Shown here one piece after another: positions 1-12,141 of a stretch of 64,000 nucleotides of DNA; the first letter of the stretch is position 1; each line of letters begins with the position of its first letter. The notes under the pieces were generated by a model. The model was given only the letters and a program-made list of their open reading frames with translations, was not told where the DNA came from and made no database searches. Both the position numbers and the translations under genes were made by a program. The stretch covers positions 186,001-250,000 of the forward strand of contig NZ_JWLV01000045.1 of assembly GCF_000808535.1 (NCBI RefSeq), given 5' to 3'. The DNA is from Vibrio sinaloensis. Lineage in GTDB: Bacteria > Pseudomonadota > Gammaproteobacteria > Enterobacterales > Vibrionaceae.

Positions 1-1042
1 AACCTTCCGAAAGCTGGCCAATTTCATCGCTGCCTTTCACTTCGATACGCTGAGATAAATCACCGTCGCCTTTTCCTAGGTCACTGAAACGTTCTGCAAT
101 CGCTCGAATTGGGCTCGCAATGCTGTTGGCAAGGAAGATACCCATAAAGATAAACAAGCCAGCTACCACAACCGTGGTTACCATCATTTGCTTGGCAACA
201 CTGTTTAGATCGGCGAACACTTCATCGACAGGTACGACACCCACGACAAACCAGTTCATTGAAGGAATGTAAGTGCTAGCAACGAACACGCGCTGTCCAT
301 CTGAGTCTGCCTCGATGAGGTTAAAACCTGATTTACCTAATAGATCTGCCGATTCACGACCAAACAGCTGAGACAGAGAAGATTTTGCTTTGCTGCTGTC
401 ACGGTGGATTTGCACCTTACCTTCCGCGTCTGTCAAAAAGACATAACCGGTTTTCTCAATCTTAAAGCCGTTTAGCAAAGAGACCATATCGTCCATCGAT
501 TTGGACAAACCGGACATAGTCAACCCATTGGTTAGCTGGAAGTTGGCGAACATTTTCACATCGCCATTCGCCTCTTGGAAAATACTGACTGACGTTGGTT
601 TACCTGACTGCGTAAAGCCAAAGAACCAACCATCTTGTTGTTGGTTTAGTTGGCGTAAGAAGCCGTTTTGATTCCAATAGTATGCGGTGTTTCGGTTCGC
701 GACAGACGCATCATTCAACTGATATTGACTACGTACGTTATTGAGCTCTTTCACCAACAAGGCTTCGGTTTGCGCATCAATGGAGGTGGTATTGACCGCT
801 TGCTTAATAAATTCGTTGTTCGCGACTTGTTCTGCCGCTAGCAAAAGCTGCATAACTTCGCGGTCAATCTGTGCATTGATTTGCTCAAGCATTGACGGGA
901 GTTCGATGTCGATAAGACGATGTTCAAGAACGCTTCGCGCTTGTCGTTGCGCCATAACACCAACAATAATGGTGGACGCTAGTACAGCGAAGGTAATCCC
1001 TGCAACGACCTTTTGCTTGATACTAATGGAGTTAAATTTCAT
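1..1042 (-). CDS. Methyl-accepting chemotaxis protein, 5' part only (runs off window)
   Basis: This is a membrane chemoreceptor that senses a ligand in the periplasm and signals through CheA/CheW. Reading the minus strand from the ATG at 1042 gives about 347 residues without a stop. The start is MKFNSISIKQKVVAG, with a first membrane segment at about residues 10-30. A periplasmic sensor region of Cache/PDC type follows, with the motif KTGYVFLTDAEGKV and later STYIPSMNWFVVGVVP. A second membrane segment (VTTVVVAGLFIFMGIFLA) leads into a HAMP domain (SIASPIRAIAERFSDLGKGDGDLSQRI). The signalling coiled coil lies beyond the left edge. The gene is divergent from the MoxR operon. The ligand cannot be told from the sequence. 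Confidence 0.9.
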   Translation of the reverse strand, partial: MKFNSISIKQKVVAGITFAVLASTIIVGVMAQRQARSVLEHRLIDIELPSMLEQINAQIDREVMQLLLAAEQVANNEFIKQAVNTTSIDAQTEALLVKELNNVRSQYQLNDASVANRNTAYYWNQNGFLRQLNQQQDGWFFGFTQSGKPTSVSIFQEANGDVKMFANFQLTNGLTMSGLSKSMDDMVSLLNGFKIEKTGYVFLTDAEGKVQIHRDSSKAKSSLSQLFGRESADLLGKSGFNLIEADSDGQRVFVASTYIPSMNWFVVGVVPVDEVFADLNSVAKQMMVTTVVVAGLFIFMGIFLANSIASPIRAIAERFSDLGKGDGDLSQRIEVKGSDEIGQLSEG

Positions 1043-1420
1043 TGGTTCTCTGCCTTCTGAAAGCAATGGTTGTAAATGTTTGGCCTTCACACTGACGACA
1101 TTCGCCGATGCTCTCCCTACGTGAGGCCTGTCCAATCTTCTAAGTATATCGACGTTTTGACACATTCCTTTACTAATTTGTAGTTAACCGGACATTTTTC
1201 CTGCAAAACTTTGCTATCTAGTTTGAGATTTGTGATTTCACTAATGAAATATTGTTTCTCTAGATTTTAGCCCCATATCTTAACCTGCTGACCGATAAGG
1301 CTTTATCGACATGGCTTGTTCTTATTGATGCTTTTATCGCCAAGTGAGGTAAAAACACCTTAAGGGACGGAACTTTTCTAAGTTGCAAATCACTAAGTGA
1401 AAAAATGAGGAGAAAATGGA
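1043..1420. promoter_or_regulatory. Divergent promoter region between the chemoreceptor gene and moxR
   Basis: About 380 bases separate two divergent genes and contain no convincing ORF. The middle part (about 1190-1270) is AT-rich and must hold promoters for both directions. The clearest element is the moxR Shine-Dalgarno GAGGAGA at 1407-1413, seven bases before the ATG. I could not assign a specific regulator site. Confidence 0.5.
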
Positions 1421-2377
1421 ATGCAATCACAGGCACTTTTACAGCTAAGAGAGTACTTAAACAGCCAAGTTATTGGTCAAAGTGAATTGGTCGAGCAATT
1501 GTTGGTCGCACTGTTGGCAGATGGCCACATCTTAGTTGAAGGGCCTCCTGGCTTAGCCAAAACTCGCGCTGTAAAATCACTCGCCGACTGTATTGAAGGG
1601 GATTTTCACCGTATTCAGTTTACCCCAGACCTCCTCCCCGCCGACCTAACAGGCACGGATATTTATCGCCCTGAAACTGGCGAGTTCACCTTTCAAGCGG
1701 GTCCGATCTTCAATTCGCTCATTCTGGCTGATGAGATCAACCGTGCTCCTGCAAAAGTACAAGCAGCCATGCTCGAAGCGATGGCAGAAAAACAGATCAC
1801 TGCTGGGCGCAAAACCTACACCTTGCCAGCGCTCTTTTTGGTGATGGCAACTCAAAACCCGATCGAGCAAGAAGGCACCTACCCACTCCCAGAAGCTCAG
1901 TTGGATCGCTTTTTGATTCACCTTGATGTCGACTACCCAGACGCAGAAAGTGAATTGGCTATATTGCGCCTAAATCGAGGCGAAGCGAAAGGTGACAGTA
2001 GCGCTAAACCGCCAAGATTGAGCCAAGAGGATATTTTTGCTGCGCGCCAAGAGGTGCTGAATATTCATATGGCTGACACGATTGAGCAATACATCATTCG
2101 CTTGGTTATGGCGACTCGCCAACCGTCGCAGTATGACGATACATTGAACCAATGGCTTGAAATGGGTGTCAGCCCGCGGGCGACCATCGCCTTAGACCGC
2201 TGCGCTCGTGCTCACGCTTGGTTAAACGGACGTGATTTCGTCTCCCCTGAAGATGTCCAAGCGATGGCATTCCCTGTCTTGCGCCACCGTCTGCTACTCA
2301 GTTACCAAGCACAAGCGGAAGGGATACACCCGAATCAAGTCATCAACAAGATTTTATCGTTAGTCGGCAGCGCATAG
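1421..2377 (+). CDS. MoxR-family AAA+ ATPase
   Basis: This 318-residue AAA+ ATPase is predicted to act as a chaperone-like activator of VWA-domain proteins. Walker A GPPGLAKT is at residues 41-48, Walker B ILADE at 101-105 followed by NRAPAKVQAAMLEAMAE, and a sensor-1 region reads VMATQNPIEQEGTYPLPEAQ. These are hallmarks of MoxR. It is the first gene of a tight operon with DUF58, DUF4381, two VWA proteins and BatD, the usual MoxR/Bat arrangement. The start is supported by GAGGAGA seven bases upstream. In other bacteria this operon is tied to envelope stress or aerotolerance; the role here is inferred from family only. Confidence 0.95.
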   Translation: MQSQALLQLREYLNSQVIGQSELVEQLLVALLADGHILVEGPPGLAKTRAVKSLADCIEGDFHRIQFTPDLLPADLTGTDIYRPETGEFTFQAGPIFNSLILADEINRAPAKVQAAMLEAMAEKQITAGRKTYTLPALFLVMATQNPIEQEGTYPLPEAQLDRFLIHLDVDYPDAESELAILRLNRGEAKGDSSAKPPRLSQEDIFAARQEVLNIHMADTIEQYIIRLVMATRQPSQYDDTLNQWLEMGVSPRATIALDRCARAHAWLNGRDFVSPEDVQAMAFPVLRHRLLLSYQAQAEGIHPNQVINKILSLVGSA

Positions 2378-2385
2378 AGGTGAGT

Positions 2386-3309
2386 ATGACACCAGAACTC
2401 GCGCCTTACAGTGATGGCGTTAACCTCAACTTGGATGAGTTGCTTTACTACAAGCAGCAATGTGTCCAATGGTTGCCCCCCGCCAAAAGTCTGTGGTCAC
2501 AGATGCTTGGTCAACACCAAAGCCGACAACTGGGTCGGGGCATGGATTTTAGTGAGGTTCGCCAATACCAAAGTGGTGATGACATCCGCGCGATTGATTG
2601 GCGAGTAACCGCTCGCACCGGAAAACCTCATACCAAGCTGTTTACTGAAGAACGAGAAAAGCCAATAGTGCTCTACCTTGATTTAAGTGCAAGTATGCTA
2701 TTTGGTTCTCAGTTAATGCTTAAATCGGTCCAGATGGCGCACATGGCGAGCCTAATCGCTTGGCTGAGTGTCTCTGCGCAAGACAGGGTTGGCGCATTGT
2801 TGGATTTGGGAAACCAACTTATTGAGCTAAAACCGACATCGCGTAACAAAGGGGCATTGGCGATTGCCCAAGCCCTAGTGACGTATCATCAAGCTCAACT
2901 TACCGACCCCAGCAGCGCTGATGAAAACATGGCCAAAGGGCTTCAAGCCTTGGCGCGCATGTGTCCGAAAGGCAGTGAGATTGTCCTGTTAAGCGACTTC
3001 ATTCGACTCAGTGAAGAAGATCAAAACCTGCTTCGCCGTTTGGGTCAGCATAATCGGGTTCGTCTGATTCAAATCTGTGATCCACTTGAGCAAGGCATTA
3101 CGGCTTTTCGTGGCACAGAACAAGTATCAGACAGACACACAACACGTTGGCTCGACTTTTCATCAAAGAAAACGCGCCAAGGTATTGAGTCTGCCTTCAA
3201 TCAACAGCAGCAGCAACTCAAGCTCCTTGCCCATCGCTTGGGCATGAGTTTTTCGACGCTCTCTAGCGACACTGCGCTTATTCACCAGCTACATGGATTT
3301 CAATCATGA
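2386..3309 (+). CDS. DUF58 domain protein of the MoxR/Bat operon
   Basis: This 307-residue protein has the DUF58 signature GRGMDFSEVRQYQSGDDIRAIDWR, here residues about 46-70, followed by a VWA-like strand LYLDLSASM. DUF58 proteins accompany MoxR ATPases and are thought to be their VWA-like partners. I place the start at the ATG at 2386 because AGAGG lies five bases before it. A GTG at 2380 in the same frame would add two residues but has a poorer ribosome site. The gene begins eight bases after the moxR stop and overlaps the next gene by four bases, implying translational coupling. No signal peptide is evident. Confidence 0.92.
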   Translation: MTPELAPYSDGVNLNLDELLYYKQQCVQWLPPAKSLWSQMLGQHQSRQLGRGMDFSEVRQYQSGDDIRAIDWRVTARTGKPHTKLFTEEREKPIVLYLDLSASMLFGSQLMLKSVQMAHMASLIAWLSVSAQDRVGALLDLGNQLIELKPTSRNKGALAIAQALVTYHQAQLTDPSSADENMAKGLQALARMCPKGSEIVLLSDFIRLSEEDQNLLRRLGQHNRVRLIQICDPLEQGITAFRGTEQVSDRHTTRWLDFSSKKTRQGIESAFNQQQQQLKLLAHRLGMSFSTLSSDTALIHQLHGFQS

Positions 3310-3770
3310 GTACAGATACTCAAGCCTCACCACTCTCACTCCAACCTCTGCATTTACCAGAGGCCCCAGCTTGGTTTCCACTCGCATGGGGATGGTGGGC
3401 AGTTTTTGCAGCAGTCCTTTTATGCTTGCTCGTTATGTGGCTACTGCTGCGTTGGAACAAAAAGCGCCTTGCGCCCAAGAAAACGGCTTTGCGACTGTTA
3501 ACTCAAGGAACTAAACCGTCAGAAGCGATTGAACTCGTTAGGCAAGCGGCTCTTTGTTACTACCCTCGTGAAGAGATCGCTCAGTTAACCGGACCAACTT
3601 GGTATGAGTTTTTAGACAGTCAACTCAAGGCACCGCGCTTTACCCCCAATCAAATGCAATGGCAGCAGGCACTGTACAGCAAGCAGCCGATCTCTAATGG
3701 CGATGAACTGCTCCAAGATTGCAAAGATTGGGTAGAGCAAGCACTGCCACCAAAAAGAAGGAGAACATAG
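3306..3770 (+). CDS. DUF4381 membrane protein of the MoxR/Bat operon
   Basis: This 154-residue protein has a single membrane helix at about residues 28-50 (WGWWAVFAAVLLCLLVMWLLL) followed by a basic stretch (RWNKKRLAPKK) and a cytoplasmic C-terminal region. Position and layout match the DUF4381 proteins found between the DUF58 and VWA genes in MoxR operons. It starts in an ATGA overlap with the DUF58 stop and ends directly against the next start codon. The biochemical role is unknown; it probably helps anchor the VWA complex in the inner membrane. Confidence 0.88.
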   Translation: MSTDTQASPLSLQPLHLPEAPAWFPLAWGWWAVFAAVLLCLLVMWLLLRWNKKRLAPKKTALRLLTQGTKPSEAIELVRQAALCYYPREEIAQLTGPTWYEFLDSQLKAPRFTPNQMQWQQALYSKQPISNGDELLQDCKDWVEQALPPKRRRT

Positions 3771-4731
3771 TTGGCTAGTTTTGATCTTGTTTGGTGGTGG
3801 AGCTTATTGCTACTGCCTTTGCCACTGGTCATTTACTACTTTGCGCCAGCGGCTAAACATCAATCACCCATTTATCTGCCGTACGTTCCTAGTCACGGGC
3901 AAGGAAACGCGCCGAAAAATGGGCTGGCAAAAATCATCGCCGCCATTGTTTGGGTTGCCCTGCTTGCAGCAATGGCAAGACCCGTCTGGTATGGAGAGCC
4001 TGTCACTACTCAACCGAAGCATCGAGATTTGATGTTGGTCCTCGATCTTTCTTACTCCATGAGCAAGGAAGATATGCTTGATGATGGTGACTACGTCGAT
4101 CGCCTCACCGCGGTAAAAAAGGTCGTAAGTGACTTCGCAAGCAAACGAGAGGGAGATCGCTTGGGATTGGTCTTGTTTGCCGATCACGCCTATTTGCAAA
4201 CCCCTCTGACTCTCGATAGAAAGACCATCGCCGAGCAGGTCAATCAGTTGGTATTGCGCTTAATTGGGGAAAAAACGGCCATCGGTGAGGGCATTGGTCT
4301 TGCCACCAAAACCTTTGTCGATAGCGATGCGCCCCAACGCGTAATGGTGTTGCTTAGCGATGGTAGCAATACGTCAGGCGTGCTGGATCCGCTAGAAGCC
4401 GCCAAGATCGCGAAAAAATACAACGCAACGATCTACACCATCGGCGTGGGCGCTGGAGAAATGGTCGTGAAAGAGTTTTTTATGACCCGCAAAGTCAACA
4501 CCGCCCAAGACCTTGACGAAAGAACACTGATGGACATTGCGCAAGTGACTGGCGGGCAATACTTCAGAGCCCGTGACGCCAAAGAGCTCGCGACAATTTA
4601 CGACACCATCAACAGTTTGGAGCCAATTTCTCAGGCAACACAAACTTGGCGTCCACAAAAAGAGTGGTTTCCACTGCCGCTGAGCATTGCCTTGCTTGGC
4701 TTTGTTTTTCTGATCTTATTGAGGAGAAATC

Positions 4732-4739
<8 letters not shown>
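3771..4739 (+). CDS. BatA-like VWA-domain membrane protein
   Basis: This 322-residue protein has membrane helices at about residues 8-25 and 53-68, a VWA domain, and a C-terminal helix (FPLPLSIALLGFVFLILL) before the basic end RRNHV. The MIDAS metal-binding motif DLSYS is at residues 92-96, and SDGSNTSGVLDP supplies the later MIDAS aspartate. The start codon is TTG, directly after the preceding stop, with the strong site AAGGAGAA just upstream. The 3' end overlaps the next gene by eight bases. By family it is an inner-membrane VWA protein handled by the MoxR ATPase. Confidence 0.92.
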
Positions 4740-6635
<1,896 letters not shown>

Positions 6636-6642
<7 letters not shown>

Positions 6643-8276
6643 TGATGAACCTCAACACACGCATTTTTATCAGCTTACTCGCCACCTTACTCGCGTTGGT
6701 GAGCGCTCCGTCGTCTGCCTCGAACATTTGGGTGACGGTCAGCAAAAACAAAGTGGTTAAAAACGAAGTGTTTCAACTGCGTATTGTGGTTGACGAAAAA
6801 GTCGACTCAGATGAGATTGACTTTAGCGTATTAGAACAAGACTTTTATGTCGGTCGCCCTAGTTTTGGCACCTCACTTAATATTATCAACGGCAGCCGCA
6901 CAACGAGGAGCGAGTGGAACGTGTCTCTCGCCGCTCAGCGCTTAGGTATCACCCAAATCCCGTCATTTTCAGTCGAAGGTGCGCAATCTGATCCTATCGC
7001 CATTGAAGTAAATATGGACAGTGAAGCGCCAAAGGCTAGCGATCTTGTCGAACTGCAGAACACCCTCAATAAACACACTCTCTATCCAAGTGAGAGCGCT
7101 CTGCTCAAAACGCGATTGATCATTAAAGCGGATCCAAGACGGCTGCAAAACCCAAGCGTGCTTCCTCCGAAAGGCGAAGGGTTAACGTTGGACGCAATCG
7201 GGGAACCAAATCAGTACCAAAGCGTTTTAGACGGTGTTGAGGTGACGGTTCTCGATCAAAGCTACCGTATCACCGCGGATAAGCCCGGCGACTTTGTTCT
7301 CTCTGGGATTGGCTTTGCAGGTAGCGTGATTGTTGGCGACAGTCGTAGCGGCACCACCAAACTAGTGTCAGCAAACACTGAGCCAAAAACCTTCACTCTC
7401 AAGGTCCACGCGATCCCAGAGAGCTTTCAAGGGCACTGGTTGCCTGCATCCAAACTATCAATGACCCAACGTTGGATGGACAGTGAAGGCAACGAGCTCA
7501 CCTCCACAACTCTAGACACTAAAGTAGGAGACTCCATTAGCCGCGAGATTACCCTTGATATTCAGGGGCTTTCTAGCGAGCGCTTCCCCGACATCAAGGT
7601 CAACTACCCAAGCTCTGTGCGTCTGTATCAAGAAAAACCGCAGTTTTCCGCCTTGGGTGACGACGTCACGCGTATGACAGTCAAGCAGGTGTTGATCCCT
7701 CAGCAGCAAGGAAACATTGATCTCAACGCAATTCAACTCAACTGGTGGGATAGCCAAAAAGAAGCCGCTGCAACGGCAAACATACCAGGTATCACGCTAA
7801 ATGTTGGTCCAGGAGAGCAAATCAATACCGGTGAACCAGTTTTACTCAATACACCGCAATTGGCGCAAGAGACAGTAACGATTGTTGACCGAGGCTATTG
7901 GCCTCACGCGACAGCGCTGTTTGCCTCTCTTTGGCTGATGACTATTGCATGGTTATTGAAGCTGAAACGAGCCCCGCGCCAAGCTCAAGGCACCTCGCCA
8001 AAAGCGCAATCGAGCCTCGACTCATTGATGGATGCGATTAAAGCTCAAGACTTGGTTCAGGTCGGTTACCGCTTCAATCTTTGGTGGTCAGAAATTCAAA
8101 TCAAAGATGACGATTTAAAACGCCAAATCGATTTAGAGCTTGAGGCAATGAACCAAAGCCAATACTCATCAAGCAGCGTAACTTGGGACAGTCGCCAACT
8201 TGTACAACTCATCAAAAAGGCGGAAAAGTCTCGAAGTAAGACGACGCATAACACTGACAAATTGGCAAAACTCTAA
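6636..8276 (+). CDS. BatD-like (oxygen tolerance) membrane protein
   Basis: This 546-residue protein has an N-terminal signal peptide (IFISLLATLLALVSAPSSA), a long periplasmic beta-rich region (begins NIWVTVSKNKVVKNEVFQLRI), one membrane helix near residue 425 (ALFASLWLMTIAWLL) and a cytoplasmic tail of about 100 residues. The order matches BatD, the last gene of MoxR/Bat operons. It overlaps the preceding gene by seven bases. ATG codons at 6636, 6642 and 6645 are all possible starts; AGGTAAGA just upstream favours the first or second. It likely presents a periplasmic domain while contacting the VWA proteins in the membrane. Confidence 0.88.
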
Positions 8277-8285
8277 ACCCAGTTA

Positions 8286-8319
8286 GGCGGATTAGCACAC
8301 GCTTCGTGACTAATCCGCC
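8286..8319 (+). terminator. Hairpin after the MoxR/Bat operon
   Basis: GGCGGATTAG (8286-8295) pairs with CTAATCCGCC (8310-8319), and an inner CACG/CGTG stem closes on a CTT loop. It sits nine bases after the batD stop. There is no T-run, so it is either a weak terminator or a 3' stabilising hairpin. Confidence 0.55.
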
Positions 8320-8442
8320 CCTACTGTAATCCTCGCCACTCAATCCTTCTTTTTTCTACTCCTCTTTGCAATCGCACCTATACTACTAAAGCCATCACTA
8401 AACTTTTGACTTATGCCTACCACGACTTGAAGGAGCGTCACC

Positions 8443-9228
8443 ATGGGTAAACTTGGATTACTTTTCGTGTTATTCATTTGCCAAGCGGCCTCTTTCTCAA
8501 CGGCAGCAAAAGAGCAGTCGATCATCTTTTTAACTGGCGAGTGGCCTCCATACACATCGGAAAAGATATATGGTGGCGGTCTTATAACGGAAATCGTCAA
8601 CGCAACCATTGAAGAAATGGGGATAGAAGCACAAGTCCAATTTGTACCTTGGGAACGAGGAGAAAAGTTGCTTAAAAGTGGCGACGCTTTTGCGTCCTTC
8701 CCTTATGCAATCACTCCCGAGCGGCAAGAGGCGTTCTTATATTCTGAGCGACTTCTAGAGAACCCATCTGGAAAATTCTTTTTTAAAGTGAGTAACCTAG
8801 CAGAAAAACCACAGATAAAAACCTTGTCTGACTTCAAACCTTATCGACTTTCTCTCTTGGCAGGGGAAGCGTCTGAAGAAGCATTTAAGGAAGCAGGCGT
8901 TAAAATAGAATCCGTCATCAGTGACGAATTCAACATTCAACGTTTATACAAAGAGAGAGCAGATTTTATTCAAATGGACCCCGTATTGGGTTGGTACCTG
9001 ATTGAGCAACTTTATCCCAACGAGGAACACCTGTTTGATACGTTGGATATCACCTTCCAAGAGCTCATTGGCCAGTCAGGCAACCCTGATTGGGATTCGT
9101 ACCTTATGGTCTCTCCTTCGTATCCCAATTCAAAAGCGCTGCTTGAACAGTTCAATGCGGCTTTAGAGCGAGTGATAACGTCTGGTACTTACGATCGAAT
9201 CTTAGGAAAGTATTCATTGGAATACTAA
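8443..9228 (+). CDS. Periplasmic amino-acid-type solute-binding protein
   Basis: This 261-residue protein starts with a signal peptide (KLGLLFVLFICQAASFSTAA). The mature part begins IIFLTGEWPPYTSEKIYGGGL, typical of the family 3 extracellular solute-binding fold; VPWERGEKLL and FPYAITPERQEAF are also family-like. The site AAGGAG lies nine bases before the ATG. No permease or ATPase gene is adjacent, so it may serve a distant ABC transporter or act as a sensor input. Such orphan family 3 proteins are common in Vibrio. The ligand is unknown. Confidence 0.88.
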   Translation: MGKLGLLFVLFICQAASFSTAAKEQSIIFLTGEWPPYTSEKIYGGGLITEIVNATIEEMGIEAQVQFVPWERGEKLLKSGDAFASFPYAITPERQEAFLYSERLLENPSGKFFFKVSNLAEKPQIKTLSDFKPYRLSLLAGEASEEAFKEAGVKIESVISDEFNIQRLYKERADFIQMDPVLGWYLIEQLYPNEEHLFDTLDITFQELIGQSGNPDWDSYLMVSPSYPNSKALLEQFNAALERVITSGTYDRILGKYSLEY

Positions 9229-9241
9229 GCTGATTGAGTCA

Positions 9242-11362
9242 TCAAACAACTTCAATCAAGCTCACGCTGCCACTGACCGTATTTCTGCCTAGCTCTTTTG
9301 CCCGATACAGTGAGTCATCCGCTTCGACATACAAGCGGTCGAAGCTGAACTCACTTTGATTGAGCTCCAATACCGCATACCCCACAGAGACGGTGAGAAA
9401 CTCGCTGCACGTATTGAGATGATGCGGAATTTGCTCATCCTCAATGCATTTTCGGATACATTCCGCCAAATGGGCAACACGTTCTGGGGATTGATTTACC
9501 ACCAGCAAGGCAAACTCCTCGCCACCAATTCGGCAAAACACTTCGTTTTCCGACTGAGTGTGATGCTGCAAAATATTGCCAATTCGCATCAACGCGATAT
9601 CGCCTTGCATATGGCCGTAATGATTGTTGTACAAACCAAAATGATCGATATCGACCAAGATTAAACCGTAATGTTGGCTCCCATCCTCGCAACTCATACA
9701 CAACTCTTCTAACGTCGTTTCGAGCATGCGACGGTTACCCAATCGCGTCAACGGATCCATCTTTGCCATCATTTCAAGCTGTTCATTCGCTTTCTGTAGG
9801 TCCCGAGTACGCGCTTTCACTTCTTGCTCTAGATTCTCGTTCATCTGGTGGATTTCTTCTTGAGCCCGAGTGCGCAACAGAACTTCCGTCAGATTGGACG
9901 CAAACATGCGAATGACCTCTCGCAGTTGGTGCGTCAGAGGGGTTCGTTTAATCAGATTGTCCGCTGCGATAAACGCAATAGGCTCCCCGTTATTGTCGAC
10001 AAGCATCGTCATCGCTGTCCAACCAAAACCTACAATATGGAAGTCATGGTAGATGGGAACCGACTCTTCAAACACCACATCGTTTGGGCTGACTTTAGCC
10101 GCATTCACGATTGAGCGCTCGACAGTATCTGAACGGTAGTAGGATTCGTCCACCACATTACCCTGAATATCGGTCCCCCAAGTACCTTGCATGTGGGTAC
10201 ACTCTTTGTCGGTCAAAAATACCGCAAAACGATCAATCCCCAAGCGGTTAATAGCAAAGGTGACCGCAGATTTACATACTTCGCTCACTGTCATGCAGCG
10301 CGACAACTCAACCATACTGGCGTGTAACATGCGCACATTTTGTTCTTGACGTTTACGAATATAAATCTGGGAAAGGAGTGAGCCAAATGACTCAAGCATC
10401 TGGCGTTGATAGGAGGTAATAGGATTACGATTAATATAGTTGTCGAGCGCAATCCAACCAATGATCTCTTCGCCATCACGGAGGATAAGCATACCGTTCC
10501 AGCCCTGACCAATGACGTTGCCAGCGGTGTACAATGGCGCACCGTCAACAATCACTAGGTTTTCTTTCCCTTCAAACAAGGCGTTAATGTAGGTTTCTTC
10601 AAGCTGATGCAAATCATATTGGGTATGGTGCTCACTGGCTGTGTTACCGAACTCGTCGGTACCGTAAGTCCCACTAAAGCAGCGCTTTTTAATGTCGAGC
10701 AGCATAAACACAGCGCGGTCGAACCCTAGTTTATCTCGCACTGACTCAACCGCCATTCGATACAACTCATCAAGATTAGATGGGTTAGAGATGTCCACCG
10801 CCACTTGCTGGACAAGTTTCATATTCTCAATAAACAGTTCGCGCTGTTTGATGACATCTAAATATTTGGCTTCTTTGATGTCTCGCTGTTTGAACTCTTT
10901 CGCGGCTTCGGTTTCCGCGCGAACACATTGCCAGCGCGCGGCGATAATCTGTAGCGCCTCCAGTTGATTGCTCTCATTCGACTGGCTGATACGCTGAGGA
11001 TCCACATTCTCGGCAATAAGGTAGGTACGCATTTCAGGATGATTGTCGAGCATAAACACATAGCTCTCAGATGACATGTGCTCTTCGTATGCCCATTGAC
11101 ACGTGTTCATTTTTAGAGGCAGAAGACCATCAGAGGTGTCAAATTGCGATACCCAAGTCCAGAAGGTTTTAGGGTATAGTTCTAAGTCAGCGGGTTCCCC
11201 TTTCTTGTAAAGGAATTCAGCGGAGTTGCCGCCTTTCGGTTCGCTGAACACACCGATGTGCTCTACACCCAAGAGTTCATCGATATACTGGAACAACGAA
11301 TTAGCGAGAAACCGTTGGTTCCTAGCTGATAAGATGTTTTTGAGTAGCATTCGTGGGAACAT
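9242..11362 (-). CDS. Diguanylate cyclase with tandem GAF domains
   Basis: This 706-residue cytoplasmic protein has two GAF-like sensor domains, with parallel motifs DRAVFMLLDIKKRCFSGTYGTDEFGN and DRFAVFLTDKECTHMQGTWGTDIQGN. A coiled coil follows (EIHQMNENLEQEVKARTRDLQKA), then a GGDEF domain starting at DPLTRLGNRRMLE with active site RIGGEEFALLV. The GGEEF form is active in known cyclases, so synthesis of cyclic-di-GMP from GTP is predicted. I place the start at the ATG at 11362, preceded by AGGA; an upstream TTG at 11428 would add 22 residues but lacks a ribosome site. The gene converges with the binding-protein gene, 13 bases apart. Confidence 0.92.
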   Translation of the reverse strand: MFPRMLLKNILSARNQRFLANSLFQYIDELLGVEHIGVFSEPKGGNSAEFLYKKGEPADLELYPKTFWTWVSQFDTSDGLLPLKMNTCQWAYEEHMSSESYVFMLDNHPEMRTYLIAENVDPQRISQSNESNQLEALQIIAARWQCVRAETEAAKEFKQRDIKEAKYLDVIKQRELFIENMKLVQQVAVDISNPSNLDELYRMAVESVRDKLGFDRAVFMLLDIKKRCFSGTYGTDEFGNTASEHHTQYDLHQLEETYINALFEGKENLVIVDGAPLYTAGNVIGQGWNGMLILRDGEEIIGWIALDNYINRNPITSYQRQMLESFGSLLSQIYIRKRQEQNVRMLHASMVELSRCMTVSEVCKSAVTFAINRLGIDRFAVFLTDKECTHMQGTWGTDIQGNVVDESYYRSDTVERSIVNAAKVSPNDVVFEESVPIYHDFHIVGFGWTAMTMLVDNNGEPIAFIAADNLIKRTPLTHQLREVIRMFASNLTEVLLRTRAQEEIHQMNENLEQEVKARTRDLQKANEQLEMMAKMDPLTRLGNRRMLETTLEELCMSCEDGSQHYGLILVDIDHFGLYNNHYGHMQGDIALMRIGNILQHHTQSENEVFCRIGGEEFALLVVNQSPERVAHLAECIRKCIEDEQIPHHLNTCSEFLTVSVGYAVLELNQSEFSFDRLYVEADDSLYRAKELGRNTVSGSVSLIEVV

Positions 11363-11661
11363 AATCCTAGCCTGGACCTTTTTTATTATCTTTTTTCGAT
11401 TAAAAAAGTAACAGTTACCAAGGTGCAATCAAATGTTATTCAGGGCCATTGTTAACTGCCTCGCATTTCATATGAAGCAAGTTTACGAGATATGATACGA
11501 CTTACATTTTTTATGATCTTATTTCCAAAACTTACATTAGTGAGCAATATGTAATTTGTTTATCCGATAAGACCTCGAAGAAAGAGGATCATCCCTAAGT
11601 TTGGATCGGTATAAAATAAAAGTACCAAGGGCGCATAACCCTAACACCTCTGGAGAGACCA

Positions 11662-12141
11662 TTGAAAAAACTATTGTTGATGACGTTACTGACTCTGTTT
11701 TCAGCAGTGTCCATCGCAGGCGTAGACTTAGTTAAAGTGGATAAATCTAAACGCAGAATGTACCTGATGGAAGGCAAAGAGGTGGTGCGGGAGTATAGAG
11801 TCGCTCTGGGGAAATCACCAAAAGGACATAAGAGACAGGAAGGCGATCAAAAAACCCCAGAAGGTCGCTACTATCTCGATTTTGTTATCGAAGACTCGCA
11901 ATATTATAAGTCGATCCATATTAGCTACCCCAACCTGCGGGATAGAACGTATGCAAGGGTACACAACCTCGACCCAGGCGGAGACATCAAGATACACGGT
12001 TTGAAAAACGGAGAGCGTCGTCCAGCCAATTATGTGCAAAGCTTTGACTGGACAGACGGCTGTATCGCCATTACTAATCAAGAAATGGACGAGTTACTCA
12101 GCCTAGTGACTGTTGGCACGCCTATCGAGATTGTTTGGTGA
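11662..12141 (+). CDS. L,D-transpeptidase family protein (YkuD domain)
   Basis: This 159-residue exported protein begins with a signal peptide (KKLLLMTLLTLFSAVSIAG) and contains a YkuD domain with the catalytic pattern IHG...SFDWTDGCIAI, in which Cys is the nucleophile. Enzymes of this class form 3-3 peptidoglycan cross-links or attach or release proteins at meso-diaminopimelate. This short form is close to single-domain YafK-like members. The start codon is TTG at 11662, with CTGGAGAG upstream. The 3' end overlaps the convergent yddG gene by 20 bases. Confidence 0.9.
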   Translation: MKKLLLMTLLTLFSAVSIAGVDLVKVDKSKRRMYLMEGKEVVREYRVALGKSPKGHKRQEGDQKTPEGRYYLDFVIEDSQYYKSIHISYPNLRDRTYARVHNLDPGGDIKIHGLKNGERRPANYVQSFDWTDGCIAITNQEMDELLSLVTVGTPIEIVW